Origin: Proteromonas lacertae
Lineage: Eukaryota > Sar > Bigyra > Opalinata > Proteromonadidae
Direction: 5' to 3'
Length of the DNA: 64,000 nucleotides
Assembly: GCA_002245135.1 (NCBI GenBank)
Contig: NGBS01000886.1
Span: 62,001 to 126,000, forward strand
The position numbers were made by a program, and so were the translations under genes. Below the pieces are notes generated by a model. It saw only the letters and a list, made by a program, of their open reading frames with translations, made no database searches and was not told the origin of the DNA. Position 1 is the first letter of the stretch. Each line of letters starts with the position of its first letter. Shown one piece after another: positions 48,467 to 59,864 of the stretch.

Positions 48467-50253
48467 CTATTTATTAACAAATTTAAATAACACTTTACCC
48501 ATTTCCTCTTTTTCAGAAACTTTTGGTAAAATAAATATAAAAAACGAATTGATATTTGATTCAATTCCATCCAAACTATCTAAAAACTTTACAATATCAT
48601 TTTTATTATTGTCTTTATTCTCATTTTCATAATAACAAATCATTAAATCATGATAATCACTTTTCTTCTTTAAATTCTTAATTATCCTTTGATTAATATC
48701 ATTATTATTGTTTCTAGCAACAGATACATCACATAATAACAATCGTTTTGAATGAATATTCATTATATTAATAGGTAATATGAAATACGATTTTTTATCA
48801 TGTTCTTTTAAGATTGAACAAATTGGTTTTCCATTATATCCTTTTACTGAATTATTCAATATATTATACTTTTTCCCCTATATAATTACAATATAATAAT
48901 ATATATATATAATATATACATATTTTACTTTTAGTTTTACTAGTCTAATACATGATAATGCATCTTCAACTGAATTATGACCATCACAATGATTATCACT
49001 ATTATTTTGAATATCAATATCAAAATATAACTTTGTCAAATATTTCAAAGATAATTTCATATTATTATTATTATTATTTAGTTGATACAATATTGCAGTA
49101 TCAATTATTCGATTATGGCATATTCTCAATACTCTCAAATCATTATCCAATGAATGACCAATCAAAATCGTTTTATCATTCCATAATTCTAATAACTTCA
49201 TTCTCATTTCATAGAAATTCGTTTTACATTTTGTGTTTATAATTTCTTCAGTTATTCCACTATAACATGTTAAATAATCAATAACAGGATGTTGTGGATG
49301 AATATATTCATCATAAACTATATTATCATTATTTACAGCATCAATTATTGATAATCGAGCCACTTCCAAGCCTTTTGTTGTCATTACCATTTCACAATCT
49401 AAACTATATATATCTACAGCTGTATTATTATCATCTTTAGTTTTATTTGGTATTAATTTGATATAATTCTTAATACATTTACAGTTTATATCTTCACAAT
49501 GAAATGTCGATATATGATAGTAGGAAGTTCCATAGATAGCTAATTCTGATATTGATGGATTTGTTTCATCTAAATAATAGATTAATGGCTCATTTATATT
49601 ATTATTATTATTATTATTTATATCTGAAGTTGATGTAGTTGTTTTTGAATATTCTTTATATTTCCTTTTATGTGGTTTTATATTTTCTTCTTCCTCTTCT
49701 TCTTTTATATATGGTATTACATATCCGTTGGATAATAATTCATCTTCAGTTAGTAATAAGTCTTCTACATCACATGGTTCAGGTTTATATTCGATTTGTT
49801 TTTCATTGAATCGATAGAATAAAAGATTCAACCAGTCAGTTTGTGGATATGTTGTTTGTAAATTACATAATGGGAGTAATGATATTGATTCTGGAAGATC
49901 AGCTATTTAGAATAAAGAAAATTGATGAAATACTTTCATAGAAATTATCAGGGAAAATTAATATTGTTATATTATTTATTTGAAGTTTATTATCTATAAA
50001 ACACCATTTTGGCACTGTAGTTTCACCTATTAAGTAAATCCACCTCACAAGATGATTTATATTCTAAATATATAATTATAGTAATTAATACACCTAATCT
50101 AAGCGGTTTAGATTTAAATTCATCCATTATATGCATTTGCGGGGAATATAATATTTGTGATGTGATTTCTGTAATATTTTTACTAGTTTCTTCTTGTATA
50201 TCAGTGGAATCATCTATATCTATTTCAGATGGATCTAAATCAACCGACAACAT
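48467..50253 (-). CDS. REX1/RNH70-type DEDDh RNA 3' exonuclease
   Basis: Four exons (50094-50253, 49934-50026, 48929-49902, 48467-48877) with introns of 67, 31 and 51 nt; 545 aa. The exonuclease domain is unmistakable: SLDCEMVMTTKGLEVARLSI (Exo I, Asp-Glu), DYLTCYSGITEEI, ILIGHSLDNDLRVL (Exo II Asp) and HNSVEDALSCIRL (Exo III His and Asp), so all DEDDh residues are present. Length equals yeast Rex1, which trims 5S rRNA, 5.8S rRNA and tRNA 3' ends in the nucleus. The N-terminus starts MLSVDLDPSEIDIDDSTDIQ. The C-terminal exon adds ~130 residues without a known domain. It is divergent from TTLL9 with 128 bp between starts. Confidence 0.85.
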
Positions 50254-50381
50254 GAGAAAATGAGAAATTAAATTAAATGAGGTTTGAAGAATCAAATCTT
50301 TTTTTTTATAATTCAAAATTTTGAAGTGAATAAGATCTATTAGTTAATAAAATTATCAATTTATAATATTGTCATACATTC

Positions 50382-51723
50382 ATGAATTTACAAACAGGAA
50401 CAGCACAGAGAAGACAGTCATATCCACAAATTACATTTAGAACAGCATTTAGAAATGTTATCTATGATGTATTTCTAAGTAGAGGATGGAAGCAAGTACA
50501 ATCAGAATTGGATTGGGATATTCTATGGGTATTTTATTGTTTTTTCTTTCTTTCTATGATTCTAATAGTGTGAAAGAGATTGGATGCAAGACACATTTGA
50601 TAAAGTCACATTAAACCCATGGCAAAGAGTAAATCACTTTCGTAATTCCAGAGAATTATGTAGAAAAGATCTATTGCATGCCAATGTAAAAGCAATGAAA
50701 CGTCGACTAGAAGCAGAAAAGAAATTCGATGAAATAGAAAAATATAATTTCACTCCAATTGGATTTGAATTGCCAAGAGAGTTTAATATGTTAGTGGAGG
50801 AGTTTAAGAGAGATCCAGGAGTACCATGGATAATGAAACCAGTAGGAGAATCACAAGGTCATGGAATATTCTTATTTGATAAACTACAAGATATACAAAA
50901 ATGGAATTCTGAAACAAAAGTATTTTTATATTATTGTTGTTGTTATTTTTAATAGAAATATAGAATAGGAATGACTTGGTTAGCACAAAAATACATCACT
51001 AATCCCTATCTAGTAGGTGGTAAAAAATTCGATATTCGATTATATGTATTAGTTTCAAGTTATTTGCCATTAACAATATATGTAAATCGAACAGGATTTT
51101 GTCGATTTACAAATAGTCCTTATGATATATCCAATATGAACGACAAGACAATTCATTTAACCAATGTTGCAGTACAGATTCATGCTGAAGATTATGATAG
51201 TGATACTGGTGGTAAATGGATGGTTAGAGATTTAAGGAAATATATTGAAGCAAAACATGGAAAAGATAAAAGTGATGAGTTATTCAGTAAGATTCAACAG
51301 ATATTTATTAATTCAATAACGTGTGTGAAACATGTAATGAGATATGATAAACATTGTTTTGAATTGTATGGATATGATATAATGATTGATGATAATTTAA
51401 AACCTTGGTTGATAGAAGTAAATGCAGCACCATCATTATATGCAAATACACTGGAAGATAAGAAATTGAAGTTCACAATGTTGAATGATATGTTGGATAT
51501 AATTGATTTAGAGAATAAACGATTTCATAATGAAGATAATAATAATAATAATAATGTAAATGAAGAATTAATTCATAATGGTACATTTGATTTAGTGTAT
51601 AAAGATGGTTATATTAATCCAGATCCTGAAACTGGATTACCAAAGTGTATGGTTGGTTGTAGGGAATTGAATAATGGTGAAAGGAATAGATATTATAAAC
51701 ATCCAATACTTAAAGCAAATTAA
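50382..51723 (+). CDS. TTLL9: TTLL9-type tubulin polyglutamylase
   Basis: Exons 50382-50528, 50569-50919 and 50956-51723 (introns 40 and 36 nt), 421 aa. The TTL domain shows WQRVNHFRNSRELCRKD, GVPWIMKPVGESQGHGIFLF, YLVGGKKFDIRLYVLV, IHLTNVAVQ and CFELYGYDIMIDDNLKPWLI followed by EVNA(A)PSL. These are the ATP-grasp and Mg-binding motifs, and the order and length match TTLL9. TTLL9 adds glutamate chains to axonemal tubulin, which implies cilia or flagella. Just after the TAA, a second frame continues with INKSIFEVEREKKEKLAESV and a Pro-rich tail to 51859. That could be a C-terminal extension cut off by a one-base indel, or mere chance. Confidence 0.9.
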
Positions 51724-51949
51724 TAAATCAATATTCGAAGTTGAAAGAGAGAAAAAAGAGAAATTAGCAGAATCTGTTAAACCGAAAACTCCTCCACCAC
51801 TTCCTCCTCATTCATCTGCATCGTGTACATCTGCAGATGTCAAAGAAGAAAAGAATTAAAAAGAAAAGAGCAAGTTCAGTAATATCAAGATCAAAATCTA
51901 TTTCCAATATTTCCCCTATTATTACCAAATGAATAGCATATATATATTA

Positions 51950-52000
51950 GTATAATAATAACAGTATAATAATAATAATAATAATAATTAATATTAATAT
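51950..52000. repeat. AAT microsatellite
   Basis: Short (TAA/AAT)n run between the convergent ends of TTLL9 and the EGF-like pseudogene. No further structure. Confidence 0.7.
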
Positions 52001-52007
52001 AAATTTA

Positions 52008-53545
52008 TTACTGTGCAATTGGTAGTTTTCTTTGATTATCACATGCATAACCATAATAACCTAGGGAAACACTCACAGAATCCAGTTGTTCTATCACATA
52101 TACCTCTTCCAGAACAGGTATCTGCTACTGTTCTTGGCTTATCTAGCAATAGTTGTTGAAGTAATTGGAATTGTTGTTGGAGAATATTTTGCATTAGCAG
52201 CTGCAGAATCATATTTTAGTGTTTTCATATTCTTCTCAATTGTCATTATTTGCATTTTCAGCAGCTTTTCTATCAGCATATTCCATTTGAATTGTAACAA
52301 TATATCCGAAATAGTAATATTTAGTAGATCATCTATTGATAATCTCCATTTTGAAATTTTGATGGTTTTACTTCACAATATACTTCACCATCTTCTTAGT
52401 AGGTTCTTTAGTTCAAATCTAATGTATTATCATCAGGACATGAGTTAGTAATAGCTTTTACACTATATCTTCTCATCATGCTAGTTCATGCACATTGTAC
52501 AGTTACATTAACTTGCTGATAGTGGTGGTATTCTTCTTAATTGCTCTTTTAATCTCTTCTTGATATTGACTAGAATCAGTTGGTTCAAGAGTAATGCTTC
52601 TTTGATATTGACTTATCTTCATCTGAATCAGCTGCAGTTTTATAATTCCCATTAAGTATTTGGACATAGTTCCTGGTCTTCCATTTATTACTGGAGATGT
52701 GTAAGTAATTCCATTTGATGTATATTTAATAACGAAATCCTCAACATAATATGGTAGAGAATCAGATTTTACATCTTAGCATTACTAAATCCGTTATGTA
52801 CAATCCATATTCTTTTTAACTGTATTATATACACATAATTCATTATCAGCATTTACAGTAATCACTAACATCTCTTGATTCAATAAAGAATTTATAAGTA
52901 ACAGGTTTTTCATACTGTGTAATTGGATCTAATCCTTTAGGACATACTCTCTCACTACAATCAATACCATCCCAATTTGGATCACACACACATTTATAAA
53001 ACTTCTCTGTTTCCCAACTCAAATATTGCACTTGTTGTCTTTGATTTACATATTGTTTAATACTAATACATTGACCATGACCACTGCAGGCTTCTCCATT
53101 GTTAGATGGACAGAATCTTCTTTGACAAGGCACTTCCTTCATATCCCTTCGAAACACTCACAATCACCTGTTACTCTATTACATAAACCAGCATTGGAAC
53201 ATTCAGCATAACGATGAATTCTTCCTGTTGTAGCTATTGTATTTTCTAAGGTTTCTTCTTTTCCTACAATTGGATTCCATTCAGTTTTGACATATTCTGA
53301 AACTGTCTTTCCATTATGGTTGATATCACCTAAGATTGTGTCAACAAATGCTTCACCATATGGACATGATCCTATAAAAATGTGATAGAATCAATTGTAA
53401 TACTTAGAGAACAATCAGAACCTCCCCAACCAGGATAACAGTCACATCTATCTTTTGAACCACAAGTACCGTGACCATTGCAGAAATTATTACAGCCTAA
53501 CACTATAATCAAACACACAGAAAGAATAACTAAGGCCTTCTTCAT
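52008..53545 (-). pseudogene. Decayed EGF-like secreted/surface protein gene
   Basis: Read on the minus strand from ATG 53545: signal peptide MKKALVILSVCLIIVLG, then an EGF module FCNGHGTCGSKDRCDCYPGW, a 32-nt intron (53372-53403), and more modules (CSNAGLCNRVTGDCECF, FCPSNNGEACSGHGQC, CVCDPNWDGIDCSERVCPKG). A last module, GRGICDRTTGFCECF, lies near 52100. Frames change repeatedly, for example at GGG 53145-53147, at AA 53126-53127, near 52870 and near 52065, and several more times between 52130 and 52800. The density of breaks is far above that of neighbouring genes, so real decay is likely. The original was a multi-EGF extracellular protein; its family cannot be named. Confidence 0.65.
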
Positions 53546-53709
53546 AAAAAGAAATGTTACGTTGTTAATACAAATACAACAAAGTGTATTTTTAAAGTAT
53601 TTTGATGTATTTCTTTATTTTAATCTCTACAATCACTATTATGGTTTTAAAATAATCAAAAATAGAATATTTAAATAATAATAATATGAAAATAAAATAA
53701 AATGTGTAT

Positions 53710-54419
53710 TTACTGTCTTGCCTTCTTTCTATCAGCTTTTAATGTTGCATGGAAACCTGATTTAATTGCTGTCACTGATCTAGAAGATCCACATGACTCA
53801 CACTGAACAAACATTAAACGAGATGTTGGATCTTTCACTAACTTTGTGTCATAATTCTTACAAATACCACATTGTACATAATTCTCTAGATATTTTCTGA
53901 TTAAACTCTCCAAACTTGTGGCAGTGTATTTACCTTTTATTATAAACCTTCCTTTACTATCTACTGAACCATCAGTTCCCATTTCTGTTAAGAAAAATTG
54001 AATAATGTGACTTTGATCTCTTTTTAAGGCTCTTGCAATTTCTGCAAAATTTGTCCAACAACTCTTTATTCTTCCTAATCTTTGAACATTTGGTGGTTTT
54101 AAAGTGAATCTCTTCTTTTCTGTCAATTCTGGATTATTCACTCGAAGTAGTTCATACACTTTATCTAATAACTATACACAAATAACAACAAATGTGTAAA
54201 TACGTCAGTATATTTATATTTATCATCACCAGCATATTCAGCTGATACAAATGAATTATCTTCTACTTTTTTATTATCTTCTTCTTTCTTTGCCTTCTTC
54301 TTGTGTAATTTTGGATTAAAGAGATCAGCTATTAACTAGATACGATAAAGATTAAAAAATACAGCATCTTCATCTGCTGGATCAGCAGTAGATGGCGCAT
54401 CAGGTATTGTAGTTGACAT
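53710..54419 (-). CDS. EIF2S2: Translation initiation factor eIF2 subunit beta
   Basis: Three exons (54363-54419, 54204-54335, 53710-54171; introns 27 and 32 nt), 216 aa. Near the N-terminus is a Lys block (HKKKAKKEE), as in eIF2-beta where such blocks bind eIF5 and eIF2B-epsilon; only one is seen. The core has RFTLKPPNVQRLGRIKSCWT, FLTEMGTDGSVDSKGRF and IIKGKYTATSLESLIRKYL, then a C4 zinc ribbon YVQCGICKNYDTKL and FVQCESCGSSRSVTAI. It is part of the eIF2-GTP-Met-tRNAi complex. The protein is shorter than animal eIF2-beta (about 330 aa) through loss of N-terminal sequence. Divergent from VPS51. Confidence 0.93.
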
Positions 54420-54507
54420 ATAAATCAAGAAATGAAAATTAGAATGAAAAATGAGTCAAACCTTCTAGGCTTGAGAAAGTATTTTGATTTTAGAAAATCT
54501 TTGAAAA

Positions 54508-57186
54508 TGTCGGATACTGATGATGATTCTATGAATGATGATATTTCAGACAATAACTATGATGATGATGATGACGATGATGATGATAACTACGATGAAA
54601 ACTTGAGTGATGAGGATGATTTTGAGGATGAAGAAGGAAATGACAATGAAGATAATGATGATGATGATGACGATGAAGAGTCAATGGATAGAATGAAAGC
54701 ATTGTTGAGTAGTTATTATGGAAGTCAAAACAAGGAAGAAAACAAAGAGGATGTGAAGAACATTGATTCTGGCATTTTTGATTATAAAAGTTTTTTAATA
54801 GAAAATTTAAACAATGGTAAAATCCAAGATTTGATAAAAATCGATAAACAATATTCCAAAGAACTTTCATCCTATGATAGTGATATGCAAAGTTTGGTGT
54901 ATGAGAATTATACAAAGTTCATATCGGCAACTGATACAATTAAAAACATGAAAACTCATATTGATGAAATGGAAACTGAAATGAAAAGCCTTCTAGAAAC
55001 TTCCCATGTGATTGATAGATCCTCTAAATCAATGAGCGAAGCATTCAATGAAAGAAGAACAAAAATAGATAAATTAGTGGGAGTAAACCGAATGATTAAA
55101 AATCTTGAACAATTATTAGATTTACCCGTCATATTGAACAGATCCGTTGATTTAGGTGCATTTCAACAAGCAGTTGTATATTTCACTACAGCCAAAGTCG
55201 TACTAAAGAAATATGAGCATGTTCCATCATTTAAGAATCTGTTGGATAAGAGTGAGAAGATAATGGAAGACTTAAAGGAACAATTGAAGAATGAATTAAA
55301 TGATAATAAAATATCAATTAACTCTGTATATATTATATTAATTATATTAATTTTATTTAGTTATCTGAACATATCAAGCTGTTACTTCAATTAAACTATG
55401 ATCCAATCATATTACGTAAACAATATATCGAATACTCCAAAAACCAAGTTAATGCGAAGAATTAAACTATTTTTACCTATTGAACAAAAGAAATACGTTG
55501 AAGTGGATGATGGTAGTAGTGATGACGAGAATAACGATCCAGAGGTAGTAAGAATAAGAGATGGACAACTGAAAACATCCGAAATACCATTACTTCATTT
55601 TATACAAGAATTAGATAGATATTTCTTAGAATATTTCATTCAAATTGCACATCGATATGTTGAATTATTCCCTTATACTGTTAAAGAGAATGAAGATGAA
55701 ATCAATCAAATGACATCAGAGTTATTTCAATTATACTTTAGAGCTGTGGATGCAAAACTTCAAAATGATATTTCAGGTGTAAATGCACATGTAAATAATA
55801 AAAATAATAATCAAAAATCATTATTTCATGATTTCTGTATTAGTTTACAACAATTTATAACTGATTGTCGAACTGCCCAATCAAATGTCCCTAATAGTGG
55901 AATTGTAGAATGTTCTAGAGGAATAGCAGAAAGTGCAATTCAATCACAATTAGACTTATCATTTGAATCATTCAGAAACAGTATAACGGATCTATTATTG
56001 GAACTACCAAATAAACTACACGATGATAATAGTAATAATAATGATAGCACTTTGGATAATAAAATGAATTTAATGAATGATTTTATCAATGTAGTAATGA
56101 ATAATTTGAAGAATACATTATTCAATGTGAATGGATTATTAACCTCTATGACTGATTCATTAGCATCAATGGCACAACCATTCAATATGTTATACCAACA
56201 ACATTTTCAACAAAGTATATTGTGGATTTCCAGTGCATTTGGATGTATTGCAAGTAGAAGTCATCCAGGTAATTTCAAAGGTAAATTGTATGGAATTGAA
56301 CAGCATGATAAAATGCCTTATCCAATTTTACCACATTTATATTCAGTAAGTGAAGATATATTGAATATAGAGAAATCACCATCATTGATCTTGTTATTGT
56401 TAATTATTATAAGAGAATTTCAGAATAGAGGAATAACAGAGAGTTTGAATCTATTAATTGAATTTTTACCCAATAATACATCCAGTTTAATTGATAAAAG
56501 AATGATTCATGAAGATATCAAATTATCACATTTAATTCAATGTTTAAAATACAGCGAATCCAGTCTATTAGAATGTTATGTTAATACACAAAGTGAAACT
56601 TTAGGAAAATGGTTAGATAAAGCTGTAAGTAGCAACAACAATAGTGTAGATGTAAAAGATATATCAGATGGAATAATCCATTATATTGAAGAATTGCAAT
56701 TCGTATGTAAAGAAATATCACCACTATTTCATGTGAATGTATATAAAATGGAAGATGAACCAATATGGATATTAACTCCATTTAGTCCTGCAATGTGGGG
56801 ATATAATGATCAATTAAATGATAATACAACAAGTCCACATTCAAACCAAGAAGAAATAATAATGGAGAATAGGAATAAACTAGATACATTATCATTTGAT
56901 AGAGATTCTTTATTGAATAGAGTGATATTTAATAGTTTAAAGATGATGTTAGAAGAAGTGAGAGAGAGTGTTTATACTCCCAAAGGATTTGGTCAATTAG
57001 AAACAGATATATCATTTGTTGAGATTGTTATTGCCTATATTCTTAGATGATACTCAGATAATTGATAATTTATTGTTATTAATAATGCAAGGTGCATTTG
57101 ATCGATGTGGTGAAGCTGAAGAAGTGGATGGAGATAAGATTGTGGAGATAAGTAAATATACTTATGGATTATTGAATTGGAAATGA
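54508..57186 (+). CDS. VPS51: VPS51 subunit of GARP/EARP tethering complex
   Basis: Exons 54508-55325 and 55361-57186 with a 35-nt intron. An in-frame ATG at 54432 would leave only 12 bp to the divergent eIF2-beta gene, so 54508 (Met-Ser-Asp-Thr) is preferred. A long Asp/Glu run (54535-54685) precedes ALLSSYYGSQ. The VPS51/COG1 signature follows: KQYSKELSSYDSDMQSLVYE, then NYTKFISATDTIKNMKTHI, and LLDLPVILNRSVDLG. The C-terminal region has QGAFDRCGEAEEVDGDKI. VPS51 holds the GARP complex for endosome-to-Golgi tethering. The frame breaks at an A5 run (55439-55443) and near 57044; both are one-base indels in a core gene and suggest consensus errors. Confidence 0.85.
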
Positions 57187-57287
57187 AATATATAAATAAT
57201 TATCTTCCATTATTTTTTATTTTTTTGTTTTTTTTAATTTTATTCACAAAAACAACAATACAATTACAATTACAAAGAATCAATTAT

Positions 57288-58208
57288 TTACTTAGCAGCA
57301 AATGGTGGTGGAAGTCTTTTACTGCTTTTACCACTTGCTAATAACTTCTTCTTACTAAATTCTACATCATCTTCTCTCTCTGGTAACTTCATTAAACCTA
57401 AAGCATCATCTGGATGATTTTTCTTATATTCCTTCATCAATCCTTTAAAGTATCTTACAGTTCTTACCTTAAGCTCTAATGTAGCATCCTTATCACATAC
57501 TACTACTGACTTTGGATGTAATTGAAATGCTGATACTGGACATATATGAGATATTGAACCTTCTACAATATTAGATAAAGCCATCGCATGCTTTGGACCA
57601 CTTACAGCAACCATTAACTCATGAGCTTGCATTAAAGTATTAATACCGCAAGTTAAAGCTACACTTGGTACATTATTGACATTATTGTCAAATACATCAG
57701 CAAATGCTAATTTTGTTTCATAAGACAAGGTCTTTGGTCTTGTGATTGAGTATAAGCTTGATCCTGGTTCGTTAAAGCCTACATGACCATCTTCACCAAT
57801 GCATGTGACAAATAGATCAATACCACCAAATGCTTTAATATCATTTTCATATCTATCACATTCAGCATCTAAATCTTCAGCATTTCCATCTAAGAAATGA
57901 ACATTTTCAGGTGCAATTGAGATGAGACTGAAGAAATGTCTGAACATGAATGTATGAGAACTATGTGGATGGCTTTCTGGTATTCCAACAAATTCTTCCA
58001 TTGTAAATGTAACAACATTGGCAAATGATACTTTACCTTCTTTAGCAAGTTGTGCTAAATTCTCATAAATACCAACTAATGATCTACCTGTTGATAAACC
58101 AAGCACAAATGGGTAAGCAGTGTCTTTATATTCATTAATACATTTGGCAATATAATTAGCTGCCCAAACATTCATTTCTTTATTATCATGAGCTATGACA
58201 AGACGCAT
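57288..58208 (-). CDS. Glucosamine-6-phosphate deaminase-like protein (NagB/GNPDA fold)
   Basis: Intronless, 306 aa. The fold is clear: LGLSTGRSLVGIYENLAQL, VVTFTMEEFVGIPESHP, SHTFMFRHFF, FLDGNAEDLDAECDRYE, CIGEDGHVGFNEPGSSL, TRPKTLSYETK and FQLHPKSVVVCDKDATLELK. The enzyme family turns glucosamine-6-phosphate into fructose-6-phosphate and ammonia. Asp141, His143 and Glu148 (E. coli numbering) are kept. However, Asp72 is Glu (MEEF for MDEY), the Arg172 position reads Asp (FADVFD for NSRFFD), and Lys208 is shifted (GPKHA for GSQKA). Activity may be reduced or altered. A 35-residue basic tail is extra. The gene is convergent with VPS51. Confidence 0.87.
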   Translation of the reverse strand: MRLVIAHDNKEMNVWAANYIAKCINEYKDTAYPFVLGLSTGRSLVGIYENLAQLAKEGKVSFANVVTFTMEEFVGIPESHPHSSHTFMFRHFFSLISIAPENVHFLDGNAEDLDAECDRYENDIKAFGGIDLFVTCIGEDGHVGFNEPGSSLYSITRPKTLSYETKLAFADVFDNNVNNVPSVALTCGINTLMQAHELMVAVSGPKHAMALSNIVEGSISHICPVSAFQLHPKSVVVCDKDATLELKVRTVRYFKGLMKEYKKNHPDDALGLMKLPEREDDVEFSKKKLLASGKSSKRLPPPFAAK

Positions 58209-58358
58209 TTTGACTATTAGAATTTAAATGAATGGATTTTAAAGATTAAAAAGCATTATTAGATAGAAAATAAAATTAATATGCAAAAAATGATAAAGAT
58301 AGAGTATATAAAGGTGTACATACGATGAAAATGAATAAAACTGCTAGAAGATTCTTTG

Positions 58359-58373
58359 AAATATATCCGTTTC
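58359..58373 (-). promoter_or_regulatory. GAAACGGATATATTT motif upstream of the deaminase gene
   Basis: Exact copy, on the minus strand, of the 15-mer at 5442-5456. It lies about 150 bp before the deaminase ATG at 58208 and in the same orientation relative to the gene as the first copy. Confidence 0.35.
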
Positions 58374-58467
58374 AAACACATGTAATTTTTTGACTTTCTT
58401 CATAAAATAGAATGAAAACAATATCATAAACAATATTTATATAGATGATTATCAATAATAATGATTT

Positions 58468-59864
58468 TTATGCACATTTTTTCTCTTCTCCTGAGTTCAT
58501 TCTATGAAATAGTTTTGCTTCTTCAACAATAAGTTTTCTTAATTCAGTTTTCTCTTGTTCTATACCCATAGTTGGCATTTGCTCAAATGGGAATGACATT
58601 GCGGTTGAAGTTGTTTCTTTTGATGGTCTTCTTACAGCTTTTATATATTCATGTTCCAATGCATCTTTCACAGTAATTCTCTTCTTTGGATTAAACTTCA
58701 ACATCCTCTCAAGAAGGTCAATAGCTGATTTCTCAACATAAGGGTATAATATACCAAAATTAATAGGAGATCTATAATCTAACTTTGATAAATAATTTCT
58801 AATCTTCTCATCCTTAATCTCAGCAATATCTTCAGCACTGGGAGTTCCAATCACATCAAATATCCTTTGTACTTGATGAGTAGTTTTATTAAACTCATCT
58901 TCACTCACACTATCACGTGGTTTACCTGGAGGTCTATTGGACAATGGATAGCAAGTAGCACCAGGGAATAATGGTTTAGCTTTTTTACCTTCAGGATCAA
59001 GTGTTTGTATTAATTCAGCCATAATACAACCAACACTCCACATATCGATTTGTGCATTGTAATAAGACTCTAACAAACACAATTCTGGAGCTCTATACCA
59101 TCTTGTTACTACATGTTGTGTTAGTGGTTTTTGATCATTACTGGATTTAGATTCGTTTTTATCTGGCTTTTCTTTCATATCGTGAATACCTGCTCTTGCA
59201 ATATCCTCCTGTTGATCGTGGTAAAATGAAGCATCTATTTGTCGAGCTAAGCCAAAATCGATGATTTTCAAATCGCATTGTTCACTCATTAAGATATTGG
59301 AAGGTTTTAAATCACGATGAACTATTCCTGCACTTTGCATGTAATATAAACCACATAACATTTGATATACTATATATTTTACATGAGTTGCTGACCAACC
59401 TGTTATTTTACGAGAATTTTTAACTATTCTAGCTAAATCCCAACCACCATAATCTTGTATTACCCACAAATTCGTGAAGGATTCTGGGTTAGGAGGCACT
59501 AATACATCTCTATTTATTTTTACATAATTGTCAACTTATACCTTATCTTACAGATATTTCGATGATTGCACTGTCTTAAAATTGATATTTCCCTAAGAGT
59601 TCTTTTAGCATCGGTACGAGTTTGAAAAACGTTTTCTATGACTTTTATAGCCACTCTATTCGAAGATAAAAAACAATCTCAATACTTTCCTCCAGTTGTT
59701 CTATCTGTACTTTCATATACTATACCATAAGCACCTTTGCCAATTTCCTTATCAATCTTATATCTTGTACCAATTTCTTTTGGTGTGTCTTGTGGAAGGT
59801 CTTCCATCCAAAATTCATCATCCTATGGTAATGTAATAGGCACAAAATATACTGAATCACTCAT
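58468..59864 (-). CDS. Atypical MAP kinase (TQH activation loop)
   Basis: Four exons (59853-59864, 59686-59822, 59542-59655, 58468-59509; introns 30, 30 and 32 nt), 434 aa; the first coding exon is 12 nt. Kinase motifs are complete: GKGAYGIVYES (glycine loop), VAIKVIENVF (Lys), REISILRQCNHRNI, GIVHRDLKPSNILM, IIDFGLARQI, VVTRWYRAPELCLL and DMWSVGCIMAELI, with the CMGC insert and MAPK C-lobe. The phosphorylation lip is LTQHV, where ERK-type enzymes have T-x-Y. The DFG-to-lip loop is about 30 residues longer than usual (ASFYHDQQED through KNESKSSNDQ). It is probably active, but dual T/Y phosphorylation is impossible. MAPK is firm; subfamily uncertain. Confidence 0.88.

Noticed and set aside
50390-50420. 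A stretch resembling the U6 snRNA ACAGAGA region (ACAGCACAGAGAAGA)
   Set aside because: It lies inside the TTLL9 first exon and codes for conserved-looking protein; flanks do not match U6.
52086-52448. Plus-strand 120-residue hydrophobic frame
   Set aside because: It is antisense to the EGF-like pseudogene, whose cysteine modules explain the sequence better.
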